From an uncultured Eubacterium sp. (GTDB taxonomy: Bacteria; Bacillota_A; Clostridia; Lachnospirales; Lachnospiraceae): a DNA stretch of 64,000 bases. Position numbers and translations under genes: made by a program. Below, one piece after another: positions 54,877 through 63,946 of the stretch; position 1 is the first letter of the stretch, and every line of letters starts with the position of its first letter. The notes beneath the pieces were generated by a model. That model was not told where the DNA came from. It worked only from the letters and a program-made list of their open reading frames with translations, and did no database searches. The stretch lies in contig CAOKJJ010000001.1 in the NCBI GenBank assembly GCA_948468465.1, positions 1-64,000 of the forward strand. The letters are read 5' to 3'.

Positions 54877-56115
54877 ATGTGTAGTTGTGTCAGAAGAAAT
54901 ACCATACACTCTAAAATCACACAGGCAGTGATCCTGGCTGGCGGAAGAGGAAAACGCCTTCGCCCATTTACAGACTCTATGCCTAAAGCAATGTATCCCA
55001 TTCATGGGATACCATTTATCATCAAGCTGTTGGAGCAGATTAAGTCTTTTGGCATTGGGGAAGTAATTATTCTGCTGGGGTATCTGGCTGACCGAATTGT
55101 CAATGAATTGGGTAACGGGGAAAAGTATGGTATAAAAATCCAGTATGACATTACCCCGGAGGATTATAATACCAGCCAGAGAATACTGCACGCAAAAAAT
55201 TTTTTTCAGGATCGTTTCCTGCTGATGTATTGTGATAATTATTGCCCGATAAATTTTTCAAAGCTTGTAGCTGATAGCTATACGAATCATGCTGCTGTCC
55301 AGATATCTGCGTATACCAATAAAGATCATTATACGAAGGATAATCTGATTATTTCCAGGACTCGTAATGAGGTGTTGGTTTATGACAAATCCAGAACAGG
55401 AGAAAACCTTTCTGGTGTGGACATTGGATACGCTATTGTTAAAAAGGAAGCATTGTCCCTTGCGGCAGATGGTCGTGGAGAATTTGCTGAGAATATATAT
55501 CCTAAGTTAATCCAATCAAAAACATTGTTTGCTACAGTGACGGATCACCGGTATTATTCGATTGGTTCTTTTGAAAGGATAAAACTGACCACGGAATTTT
55601 TCAGATTAAAAAGAGTTGCATTCCTTGACAGGGACGGAACCTTGAATATCCGGCCACCAAAAGCATGTTATGTTGAAAAAGCATCTGATTTTCAATGGAT
55701 TCCAGGAGCGAAAGAGGCGGTACGTATGCTTATGGATCATGAGGTTATGACAATTCTTATCAGTAACCAGCCTGGGATAGCCCGGGGGAATCTGACTGTA
55801 CCAGATCTGGATCGCATTCATGAGAAGATGCAGGGAGATTTAAACAAAATTGGCGCAAAAATTGATTACATATATTATTGCCCTCATAACTGGGATGATG
55901 AATGCGATTGCAGGAAGCCGAAACCGGGGATGTTGTATCAGGCACAAAGAGAACTATCATTAGATTTATCTAAATGCGTGTTATTTGGAGATGACGAACG
56001 GGATATTGCGGCTGGCAATGCTGCAGGATGTAAATCTGTTTTAGTCAGTGAGTCCTATCCATTCATAGAAGCAGCGAAAGATTACTGCAGAAAAATAGAG
56101 GCCGGTGAATTATGA
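54877..56115 (+). CDS. hddC-gmhB: Fusion of heptose-1-phosphate nucleotidyltransferase (HddC-like) and heptose bisphosphatase (GmhB-like)
   Basis: 412 residues. The first 235 are a sugar-phosphate nucleotidyltransferase: AVILAGGRGKRLRPFTD and MPKAMYPIHGIPFI. From about 246 a HAD phosphatase of GmhB type follows: FLDRDGTLNIRPP (motif I), ILISNQPGIARG, a zinc-loop-like CPHNWDDECDCRKPKPG, and GDDERDIAAGNAAG. The two steps are consecutive in the GDP-D-glycero-D-manno-heptose pathway: phosphatase removes the C7 phosphate, then GMP is attached. The only ribosome-site-like run (AAAGGA) is 17 nt from the ATG, rather far. First gene of the rightward operon. Confidence 0.88.
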   Translation: MCSCVRRNTIHSKITQAVILAGGRGKRLRPFTDSMPKAMYPIHGIPFIIKLLEQIKSFGIGEVIILLGYLADRIVNELGNGEKYGIKIQYDITPEDYNTSQRILHAKNFFQDRFLLMYCDNYCPINFSKLVADSYTNHAAVQISAYTNKDHYTKDNLIISRTRNEVLVYDKSRTGENLSGVDIGYAIVKKEALSLAADGRGEFAENIYPKLIQSKTLFATVTDHRYYSIGSFERIKLTTEFFRLKRVAFLDRDGTLNIRPPKACYVEKASDFQWIPGAKEAVRMLMDHEVMTILISNQPGIARGNLTVPDLDRIHEKMQGDLNKIGAKIDYIYYCPHNWDDECDCRKPKPGMLYQAQRELSLDLSKCVLFGDDERDIAAGNAAGCKSVLVSESYPFIEAAKDYCRKIEAGEL

Positions 56116-57098
56116 TTATTTCAAAAACTCCTTTACGAGCATCCTTTTTCGGAGGAGGATGTGATTTTGCTGAATATTATCAAAATAGCAAATACGGCTA
56201 TGGATGTGTGATTAGCACCACTTTGCGTATGTATGTATACATTACTGTGAATAAGAGATTCGATAATAAAATAAGGGTGGTGTATACAGGAAACGAATTA
56301 ACAGACTCGGTAGATGAGGTCCGGCACAATATTATCCGAGAAGCACTCCGGCTTACGGGAATCGAAAAAGGAATTGAGATTGTATATACTGCAGATTTGC
56401 CCATGACAAATCTGGGTGTGGGATTAGGGTCATCCAGTGCTCTGGCTGTTGGGACTTTAAATGCAATCCATGCTTATAAGGGTGAATACGTAACGGATCA
56501 ACAGCTTGCACAGGAAGCCATAGAAATAGAAATTAACCGTCTGGGACAGCAGATCGGGATTCAGGATCAATACGCTGTTGCTTGTGGCGGGTTCAACAAA
56601 TATATCTTTCATGCGGACGATACTGTAGAAATTTTACCTATTGTACTTAAGAAAAATATAAGGAATCAGTTGACTGATAAATTTATGCTCTTTTATACCG
56701 GTAATCCCAGAGATTCCAGAAATATTTTTGTGGAACAGAAGAAGACGATTGTAGAACGCAGCCAGACTCTGGACCTGATGGTAGCAATAACAGAAGAAGC
56801 CCTGAAGGCGCTGCAGATGGGTAATATAGAAACATGGGGAGCACTTTTAAACAGGGCATGGAACATAAAAAAAACATTTGCATCTGAGATTTCCAATCCG
56901 CTCATAGATGATATGTATGATAAAGCACTTAAAAGTGGGGCTATTGGCGGGAAAATTCTAGGTGCAGGAGGCGGAGGGTTTATGCTTTTATATGTTCCAA
57001 CAGAATGTCAGAAAAACGTACAGATGGCATTATCCCAATATAAACAAATTCCATTTGGCATGGATATGCAGGGGAGCAGAATTATTTTTGCTGATTAA
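56112..57098 (+). CDS. hddA: D-glycero-D-manno-heptose 7-phosphate kinase (GHMP family)
   Basis: 328 residues, ATG overlapping the previous stop. GHMP signatures: IISKTPLRASFFGGGCDFAEYY at the N-terminus, ATP loop NLGVGLGSSSALAVG, IGIQDQYAVACGG, and the C-terminal GGKILGAGGGGFMLLYV. This is the HddA pattern; it makes the 1,7-bisphosphate that the fused GmhB part upstream would hydrolyse. The isomerase GmhA is not in the window. Confidence 0.9.
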   Translation: MIISKTPLRASFFGGGCDFAEYYQNSKYGYGCVISTTLRMYVYITVNKRFDNKIRVVYTGNELTDSVDEVRHNIIREALRLTGIEKGIEIVYTADLPMTNLGVGLGSSSALAVGTLNAIHAYKGEYVTDQQLAQEAIEIEINRLGQQIGIQDQYAVACGGFNKYIFHADDTVEILPIVLKKNIRNQLTDKFMLFYTGNPRDSRNIFVEQKKTIVERSQTLDLMVAITEEALKALQMGNIETWGALLNRAWNIKKTFASEISNPLIDDMYDKALKSGAIGGKILGAGGGGFMLLYVPTECQKNVQMALSQYKQIPFGMDMQGSRIIFAD

Positions 57099-57173
57099 GC
57101 GTTTTCTGATATCAATGGAATACGGATAAAAAATACTGCTTAAAGTATGTTTAGAGAAGGGAGTATTTAGAAG

Positions 57174-58202
57174 ATGGGAGCCGTATTGATTACTGGTGCA
57201 GCCGGCTTTATTGGTTCACAGCTGGCATATCGTATAAAGAAAAGTGGAGAGAAAGTTATTTTAGCAGATAATTTTTCTTATGGATCCAAAGACAACTTAT
57301 CGTTTCCTGATTATAATTTTACTGATGAGATATACCGGATCGATATTCGTGATATGGAACATATGGAACAACTATTTGAAAAGCACCGATTTGAATATGT
57401 TTATCATATTGCAGCAATTACCCCATTACCTGATTGCCAGGAAAATCCGGCAGAAGCTGTTGATGTAAACATTCGCGGAACGACTATTATCCTGCAGCTT
57501 TCACGAAAATATGGTGTCAGACAGGTGATTTTTGCAAGCACGTCTGCAGTCTATGAAAATAACGACGCATTCCCATCAGAAGAATCTATGATTCCAAAAC
57601 CGAGTCTGATTTATGCGAATACAAAATATGCTTCTGAACAGTTATGCAGAGCCTTTTGGGATGCGTACGGCATGCCTGTAGTCTGCCTTAGATTTGCTAA
57701 TGTTTACGGACCGCATATAGATTGCCTACGGACACAGCCGCCTGTCATGGGATATATGATCAGGGAATTTTTTTATGGAAGGCAGCCTGTACTGCACGCT
57801 GACGGTGAACAGAAACGTGATTTTATTTACGTAGATGACCTTATCGATCTGTGTCTGCTCGTGCAAAATGCCAATACTTTTGATATTGTCAATGTCTCCA
57901 CGGGAAATCCGGTTTCTATTAAAATAATAGCCCGACTGATCGCTGATGAGATAGGATGTAAAGATATAGATCCAGTGTATATGGAAACAGAGCATTATTG
58001 GTCAAAATATCCGGACTTATATAAAGAGCCTTATCCGATCTCAGGAAAATTATTAGAACACGAAGTTTTAAAATATACCTGTCTTTCCAATCGGTACGCA
58101 AAGGAAAAGTATGGATGGCAGCCAAAAACAGATTTACGAAATGGTATTGCACAAACAGTAAGATTTTCATTAGAAATATTAAATTCAAATAAAAACCTGT
58201 AA
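57174..58202 (+). CDS. NAD(P)-dependent nucleotide-sugar epimerase/dehydratase (extended SDR)
   Basis: 342 residues, ATG with AAGGGAG 11 nt upstream. VLITGAAGFIGSQLAYRI, VYHIAAITPLPD, FASTSAVYENN and YANTKYASEQL give the cofactor loop and the Ser/Tyr/Lys active site; LRFANVYGPHID and DFIYVDDLIDLCLLV follow the UDP-glucose 4-epimerase pattern. In this operon it may modify GDP-heptose, but the substrate cannot be told from motifs. Confidence 0.85.
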   Translation: MGAVLITGAAGFIGSQLAYRIKKSGEKVILADNFSYGSKDNLSFPDYNFTDEIYRIDIRDMEHMEQLFEKHRFEYVYHIAAITPLPDCQENPAEAVDVNIRGTTIILQLSRKYGVRQVIFASTSAVYENNDAFPSEESMIPKPSLIYANTKYASEQLCRAFWDAYGMPVVCLRFANVYGPHIDCLRTQPPVMGYMIREFFYGRQPVLHADGEQKRDFIYVDDLIDLCLLVQNANTFDIVNVSTGNPVSIKIIARLIADEIGCKDIDPVYMETEHYWSKYPDLYKEPYPISGKLLEHEVLKYTCLSNRYAKEKYGWQPKTDLRNGIAQTVRFSLEILNSNKNL

Positions 58203-58229
58203 TATTATGAAAAAGGGAACATTGAATAT

Positions 58230-58928
58230 ATGAATAACGAATATCAAAATTACCATAAACACAGAAAAAATAATATTTATCATATGAAATCAGACTTACC
58301 GCAATTTCTTACCGATGTACTGCCTCAGGATAAAAACGCACAGATTTTAGATATCGGCTGCGGAAATGGAAATCTTTTATATGCATTAAAAAAAAGAGGC
58401 TATCAGAACCTGCAGGGGATCGATCTTGATGAGGATGTAGTAAAATTTGTCCAAAAACATGGAATTGCATGTGAACAAATAAATGTCATCGATTATAAAA
58501 CAGATAAAAAATTTGAATTCATACTGATGAATCATGTGTTGGAGCATTTACCAAAAAAAGAGGTTATTCCACTATTATCATATATCCGGAAAAATCTGCT
58601 TCAACCGGAAGGGAAATTACTGATTCGTGTGCCAAATGCACAATCTTATACAGGATGCTATTGGGCATATGAAGATTTTACGCATGAGACTTTATATACG
58701 ACAGGGAGTCTGGAATATGTTTTGAGAAGCGCAGGGTTCCGGAAGATTCATTTTTTAGATCCAGATGGTTTAATAGGAAAACGTTCCAGAACGAAGATAA
58801 TAAGAAAGATTTTTTTAAAACTGTATGATAAAAAAGTTGATTTCTGGAATTACATAACAGGAAGCGCCTTTCATATCTTTAGTCCGCGTATCTATACATG
58901 GGAAGTAAAAGTAATCGCAGGTAAATAA
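58230..58928 (+). CDS. Class I SAM-dependent methyltransferase
   Basis: 232 residues, AAAGGGAA about 11 nt before the ATG. Motif I ILDIGCGNGNLLYALKKRG, acidic GIDLDEDVVKF, EFILMNHVLEHLPKKEV and PEGKLLIRVPNAQSY are typical of Methyltransf_11/23-like enzymes. Stand-alone, without the Rossmann-like module. Likely modifies a sugar made by the operon. Confidence 0.85.
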   Translation: MNNEYQNYHKHRKNNIYHMKSDLPQFLTDVLPQDKNAQILDIGCGNGNLLYALKKRGYQNLQGIDLDEDVVKFVQKHGIACEQINVIDYKTDKKFEFILMNHVLEHLPKKEVIPLLSYIRKNLLQPEGKLLIRVPNAQSYTGCYWAYEDFTHETLYTTGSLEYVLRSAGFRKIHFLDPDGLIGKRSRTKIIRKIFLKLYDKKVDFWNYITGSAFHIFSPRIYTWEVKVIAGK

Positions 58929-58993
58929 AGGGCATCGGCAGGCACTGCCATATTTCTGACAGAATCATTATTTTATTATTATTGGGAGGCAAT

Positions 58994-59953
58994 ATGGAAA
59001 AAGTTGCAGTATGGGGACTGGGAAAAGAATTTTCTATCTGGAGAACGATATTGGAATCCGAAGAACTGGGGGCTAATATTATAGCATGGTGTGACAAAGA
59101 TACAGAAAAAAGCAAAGTAATAGCAAATCGAACAGATCCTTCATCGTTGCCATTCTTAGAGCCTGATATTATTCTGACCAGCTGCAATTTATGCAGTGAA
59201 ATTATAAAAGAATCCGAACGAATCGGCTGTCGTAATGCCAGGGTAATGGATTTTGAAGCGTTTGTGAAGGCAAATCTGAAGGTTCATCGCAAAGCAGTAG
59301 GAAATGGCATCCATATGTATCGATATTGCCGTGAAATCATAGAACGAACAGATTTAAAAGTATCTTCTATTATGGAAATTGGGGCAAACTATGGTCAGGA
59401 TGCAGAGTTTTTGAGATTGTTCTGGGGCACGAATCAGGATCATGTTTTCACATTTGAAGCAAACAGCAGTATTTCGAAAGAAATCGATCAAAGATACAAA
59501 TTTCATAATTATAATCTGGCGGTTAGTGATTACACGGGAAAAGCTACACTGAACCTTGTTGATATGAGCGGATACAACAGCGGCTTATCTTCCGTTAAAA
59601 ACTATAGTTATACGCAGAATTGGATCAGAGATGAAGTTGACTGTATTTGCATGAAAGACTTTATGGACATGCATAAAGAAATTGATACGATAGATTTTTT
59701 GAAAGTGGATGTGGAAGGGGTAGACTATGAGGTTTTAAAAGGGTTCGGAGACTACCTGCATAAAGTAAAAGTGATTCAGACAGAGGCAGAAAATTTGATT
59801 GACTACGAGGGAGAACATTATTTATTTTCGGATATCGCACGTTTACTCATGGATTTTGGATTTGAACTGATCACGTATGATCTGGCCAGACTGCAGTCAG
59901 ACTCATTATGGATAAAACGAGAACTGCTGAAAAAAGGGAAATTTCAGGTATAG
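58994..59953 (+). CDS. FkbM-family methyltransferase with N-terminal Rossmann-like module
   Basis: The ATG at 58994 (MEKVAVWGLGKEF) follows GGGAGG by four to five bases; a TTG at 58982 also opens the frame. Module: AVWGLGKEFSIWRTILE, IIAWCDKDTEKSK, DIILTSCNLC. FkbM part: SIMEIGANYGQDAEFL, HVFTFEANSS, and FLKVDVEGVDYEVLKGFG. Plan as in the FkbM genes of the leftward array, showing that both arms of the locus share the design. Confidence 0.82.
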   Translation: MEKVAVWGLGKEFSIWRTILESEELGANIIAWCDKDTEKSKVIANRTDPSSLPFLEPDIILTSCNLCSEIIKESERIGCRNARVMDFEAFVKANLKVHRKAVGNGIHMYRYCREIIERTDLKVSSIMEIGANYGQDAEFLRLFWGTNQDHVFTFEANSSISKEIDQRYKFHNYNLAVSDYTGKATLNLVDMSGYNSGLSSVKNYSYTQNWIRDEVDCICMKDFMDMHKEIDTIDFLKVDVEGVDYEVLKGFGDYLHKVKVIQTEAENLIDYEGEHYLFSDIARLLMDFGFELITYDLARLQSDSLWIKRELLKKGKFQV

Positions 59954-59980
59954 TAAATCGCTGATCGGAGGTTTGCAGAA

Positions 59981-61438
59981 ATGGGTAAACGTTTTATAGA
60001 TTGTGAAAACGACTATATCGTTTATAATGATGAGACGCTTGATTTCTATATAGGACTGCTGGATATAATCAGCGCTAACAGCCACTGGAAGTTTTTCGAA
60101 ACGCTCACAAATTATCATGATTCTTTTATATTTTATGATTGCAATGAATTAACTTACAGATTATATTGCTATGCCAGAAAAAAAGGGATTCCATATGAAA
60201 TCCGGAATTTTTCAAAATGGCAGCGACTGTATGGAGTAACGGAATCCGAAAAACAGATATGCGCAGACAATGACAATCTGCACTCGCCAATTCTGTTCAG
60301 CGAAGAAACCCGCAGGACAGGCCATAAGAAAGATAAGAAAGGATTGCCATTTCCAAATACCTGTTTTAACTTTTTAAATACAATTTTTAAAGCGAATATA
60401 TTTATAGACTGTTTTGGACAGGACTATTTTTCCATGTTCTTAAAACAGAATGGCGTTTTGGCCGAACAGCTGCCGGTTGAAAGCGCATACGTTTTATATC
60501 TGAATTTAAAGCCAATGACAGATGATGACAAAGTACCCAGGCTGCTTAAAGCAGTGCGTCAGGCAACATCTAAGAAAATAGCCGGCATTTTGTGTAATTG
60601 CCAAGGAGAAATTTTATTTCAGATGTTACTAAAACAAAAATGTTTTTTAAAGAATTATTATGTTTTACTACTGCCTCCGCTTTACTACATAAAGGAAAAA
60701 TCTATATCCTGTATCTGTGAAGGTATTTTTCATGAACTGGATTTGTTTATTTATCAGTTTGTAAAGCCTACGTTTTACCAGCCATTTTTTGCTACACAGA
60801 ATATCATCCCTATGTTAAAAAATAAATGCAGACGGATCTGCATTCCTGATTTATACTTCGATGGATATTTCCCGCAGATCAGCCATATTGAGAAACCAGC
60901 AAATGCATTGCTGCGCGATTTAAACGGAGATACCATTTTTCAGGTAAGGGATAATTTCATAGAACGCACTTATGAACAGACAAAATCTATAAGAAAAACA
61001 AAGGAATTACTTCTATCAGAAATAAACAGCGGCATGGTTTTCGACAACAAAATGATCATAAATCATTGGAATCATGCAGTTGCAAGAATGATGGATGCTG
61101 AAAAAAACGTAGATTTAAAAATCTCAGATTACCTATTGGATCATATCAAAAAAAGACGATTATTTGTTGCCGCACATAATCCTGTCAATGAGTTAATGTA
61201 TGTTGAAATTGAACGATTGATGGAATTGCTCGATTTACCTTTTGACCCTTTTGAATACAGGGATGGCATAATGAATTTTGAAGGAGCACAGGAAGTAATT
61301 TATCCTTATGTGAAAACTATGTTGGAATTGGATTTTAAAACAGAGCAATATTATATCAATAAATCGTTTGTAGACAGACAGTTCAAAATAGAAGAATACA
61401 TTGAGTTATATATTAGAAATATATGTGAGTTAGAATAG
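59981..61438 (+). CDS. WcbI-like protein, longer form
   Basis: 485 residues, CGGAGG 9 nt upstream of the ATG. The first 190 residues are unrecognised (FIFYDCNELTYRLYCYARK hints at a degenerate Rossmann-like strand-helix pair). From about 195 it resembles WcbI: AGILCNCQGEILFQMLLKQ in place of HGNCQ, a block around FFATQNIIPML, and RRLFVAAHNPVNELMYVEIERLMELLDL near the end, which parallels the end of the protein at 39847. Function by analogy: sugar acylation or a related transfer; uncertain. Confidence 0.5.
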   Translation: MGKRFIDCENDYIVYNDETLDFYIGLLDIISANSHWKFFETLTNYHDSFIFYDCNELTYRLYCYARKKGIPYEIRNFSKWQRLYGVTESEKQICADNDNLHSPILFSEETRRTGHKKDKKGLPFPNTCFNFLNTIFKANIFIDCFGQDYFSMFLKQNGVLAEQLPVESAYVLYLNLKPMTDDDKVPRLLKAVRQATSKKIAGILCNCQGEILFQMLLKQKCFLKNYYVLLLPPLYYIKEKSISCICEGIFHELDLFIYQFVKPTFYQPFFATQNIIPMLKNKCRRICIPDLYFDGYFPQISHIEKPANALLRDLNGDTIFQVRDNFIERTYEQTKSIRKTKELLLSEINSGMVFDNKMIINHWNHAVARMMDAEKNVDLKISDYLLDHIKKRRLFVAAHNPVNELMYVEIERLMELLDLPFDPFEYRDGIMNFEGAQEVIYPYVKTMLELDFKTEQYYINKSFVDRQFKIEEYIELYIRNICELE

Positions 61439-61478
61439 GATTATAAAAATTTCTATCAGGATGCGTGGAGGTTTGGAT

Positions 61479-62138
61479 ATGCAGCGTGCTTTTCGTAGAA
61501 AATTGGGTTTTAAGATTATTGATCTGTCTTTAAAACTGATCCGTCCGGTTTTTGGATTTATGGGAGGATATCCGGAAATTTCAGATGCACACAATAGAGG
61601 ATATATCGAAGATTATGTGTACAAAAACAGGGGATATATTAAACGGGCTGACAACGTTTTGGAATTTGCCGGAGGCATTATATATTCTAAAAAATATAAT
61701 CAGAATGTAAAATACGCAGCATGGAGCGGACATAAGGATAGGTGGAAAGGGTGCGACTATTATTTTGATATCATTGATGCAGATACATTACCGCAGGAAA
61801 AATTTGATTGTATTGTTCTGACAGATGTATTGAATTGTATTATTGATGTGAATCTTGCCTTAGAAAATTTTAAAAAGATGCTGACTGCCCAGGGAGTTCT
61901 GATTATAACAATGCATGGACCGGTTTTATGCAATAGTGAGATTATCGGATTTTATTCCAGATACGGAGCAGAACAGCTGTGTAAGCGTCACTTTCATAAA
62001 GTATTTAACGTACAGGAATATGGGGATCTGAACCATGCAATCGCTGCATTAATGGGAGTTGGCAGAAGGAAGGAAGATGAGTCCTTAATGGCAAAAGACA
62101 AAATTACAATAACGACAGGCTTATGCTGTAAAAAATAA
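61479..62138 (+). CDS. Methyltransferase-like protein
   Basis: The start is put at 61479 (MQRAFRRKLGFK), 7 nt after GGAGG; the frame opens at 61461. About 219 residues. NVLEFAGGIIYSKKY lies where the SAM loop would be but lacks the GxGxG pattern; DCIVLTDVLNCIIDVNLALENF and AQGVLIITMHGP follow the order of class I methyltransferases. Probably a divergent or SAM-independent member of that fold. Confidence 0.55.
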   Translation: MQRAFRRKLGFKIIDLSLKLIRPVFGFMGGYPEISDAHNRGYIEDYVYKNRGYIKRADNVLEFAGGIIYSKKYNQNVKYAAWSGHKDRWKGCDYYFDIIDADTLPQEKFDCIVLTDVLNCIIDVNLALENFKKMLTAQGVLIITMHGPVLCNSEIIGFYSRYGAEQLCKRHFHKVFNVQEYGDLNHAIAALMGVGRRKEDESLMAKDKITITTGLCCKK

Positions 62139-62204
62139 AAGTTACTGAAAATCTATCATCCCTGATCTGTATTTAAACAAAGATGCTTTGAAAGGATAAA
62201 AACG

Positions 62205-62984
62205 GTGTCAGAAATGAAAACGCATTTTAGTGATATTGTATCCAATGCATTAAATAAATATAAATGTTATATCACACAATTTCAAAGTATGAAAAATTGT
62301 GTTCGTATGTATGGCGATTATCCATATCCAAAGTATATGGTTTTGCCAGAAAAAAAGATTATTTACTTAGAAATGCCGAAGGTCGCAAATAGCGCTATCA
62401 AAGCCGGCATGTTAAAGAAAGAGTTTCCAGATGCCTTTTCTATCCAAAAAGAATCTCTGAAATATACAGAGCATCATCTCGATCGAAAATATCGGAACTA
62501 TTTCAAATTCACGTTTGTTAGAAATCCAATGGAACGTGTGGTTTCCTGTTATGAAAATAAATATCATGGAGACCCGGAAACAATCGGAAATAATATGAAA
62601 GAATTCGATCATTACTTATTTGGTTATATCCGGAAAGACAGGGGATTCTCTAACTTTTTATTTAAAATTGCCCTGATCCCGGATTCCTATAAAGATCCGC
62701 ATTTTAAACCGCAGTATAAAATTGTATATGACCAGAGCAAAAAAAAGCGCGTAGATTTTGTTGGAAAATATGAGCGATTAAATACTGTCTATCCAAAAAT
62801 TGCAAATAAATATGATCTGGCTAAGTTGGATGTTTATAATAAAACACAGCGAAATTACTATATGGACTATTACAATCGATGGACTGTATTTTTGGTTTAC
62901 TTTATTTATAGAAAAGACATACATTATTTTGGATATAAGGAAGAATATCGAAAATTATTAAATTATGTATGGAGGAAAAGATGA
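62205..62984 (+). CDS. Carbohydrate sulfotransferase-like protein
   Basis: 259 residues from a GTG at 62205, chosen because AAAGGA lies 8-9 nt upstream; an ATG at 62214 is too far from it. YLEMPKVANSAIKAGML (phosphosulfate loop with Lys) and KFTFVRNPMERVVSCYENK (3'-phosphate motif with Arg and Ser) match the Sulfotransfer_2 type. HFKPQYKIVYD and VDFVGKYERLNTVY are also typical. It would sulfate a sugar hydroxyl with PAPS. Different subfamily from the two long proteins at 2998 and 50390. Confidence 0.82.
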   Translation: MSEMKTHFSDIVSNALNKYKCYITQFQSMKNCVRMYGDYPYPKYMVLPEKKIIYLEMPKVANSAIKAGMLKKEFPDAFSIQKESLKYTEHHLDRKYRNYFKFTFVRNPMERVVSCYENKYHGDPETIGNNMKEFDHYLFGYIRKDRGFSNFLFKIALIPDSYKDPHFKPQYKIVYDQSKKKRVDFVGKYERLNTVYPKIANKYDLAKLDVYNKTQRNYYMDYYNRWTVFLVYFIYRKDIHYFGYKEEYRKLLNYVWRKR

Positions 62985-62985
62985 A

Positions 62986-63930
62986 ATGAATAAAGTGCCA
63001 ATCGTGTTTACATTTACAGATAATTTTATTGTTCCGGCATATATAGCGATCAGCTCTCTGATAGACTCTGCCTGCGCATCCACAGAATATGAAATAATGA
63101 TCTTTCATTATGATTTAAACAGGACTCATATATCGGAACTAAAAGATTTAGTAACTGCGACAGGCCGGCATTCCATAACATTTGAATACATAGATAAAAA
63201 AATATTCAGGAGGTATCCCTGCAGCGCCCATTGGCCCACAGTTGTTTATATCCGGTTATTTCTGCCAGAGCTGCTGACAGCATATGACAAAGTTATTTAT
63301 TCGGATGTGGATGTCTTGTTTCAGGGAGATTTATCGACGGTATATCATATGGATCTGGAAGGTTATGAATGGGGAGGAATCAGGGCTGAGATCAACAGCA
63401 GGGATATGATCGGACATAAATATTTTGAGAATAACACAAACAAATATATTTATATGTCTGGCTTTATGGTATGTAATCTGAAACGCATGAGGGAAATTGG
63501 TTTTGTAGATATTGTGAAAAAAAATATTTTAAAATATTCCTCAGATTTACAAATGTTTGATTTGGATGTATTGAATATGTCATCGGAACATATCAAAACA
63601 GTACCTTTTCGCTATGCAATTCCAGTTAATTTATATGAGCATAAAAATATCCGGCAGGCAGTTGAATATTCCTATTTTAAAAATGTTTATTCTTATCAGA
63701 CATTAAAAAAAGAAAAACAGAAAAAAAAGATTATTCATTATGCAGGAGGCAGAGGAAAACCATGGCTTATTTTATGTCCGGATTCTGAATACTATCAATA
63801 TTTACGCACGCTGCCGAAGAATTTAGCAAAGATATATAAGGAAAACAGGAGAATTGCAATACAGCAAAGAATGATCAGATTCTTTCATAAAAGTCTGTTA
63901 AAAGTTGAAAACAAGCTGAAAATAAATTGA
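62986..63930 (+). CDS. Glycosyltransferase family 8
   Basis: The start is put at 62986 (MNKVPIVFTFTDNF), with GGAGG 10 nt upstream inside the end of the sulfotransferase gene. About 314 residues. N-terminal IVFTFTDNFIVPAYIAISSL, DxD in VIYSDVDVLFQGDL, FMVCNLKRMREIG, DLDVLNMS, and HYAGGRGKPW near the end are GT8 features. No fused module, unlike the two GT8 enzymes in the left part. A basic tail follows. Confidence 0.88.
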   Translation: MNKVPIVFTFTDNFIVPAYIAISSLIDSACASTEYEIMIFHYDLNRTHISELKDLVTATGRHSITFEYIDKKIFRRYPCSAHWPTVVYIRLFLPELLTAYDKVIYSDVDVLFQGDLSTVYHMDLEGYEWGGIRAEINSRDMIGHKYFENNTNKYIYMSGFMVCNLKRMREIGFVDIVKKNILKYSSDLQMFDLDVLNMSSEHIKTVPFRYAIPVNLYEHKNIRQAVEYSYFKNVYSYQTLKKEKQKKKIIHYAGGRGKPWLILCPDSEYYQYLRTLPKNLAKIYKENRRIAIQQRMIRFFHKSLLKVENKLKIN

Positions 63931-63946
63931 AAGGATGTATTTGAAC

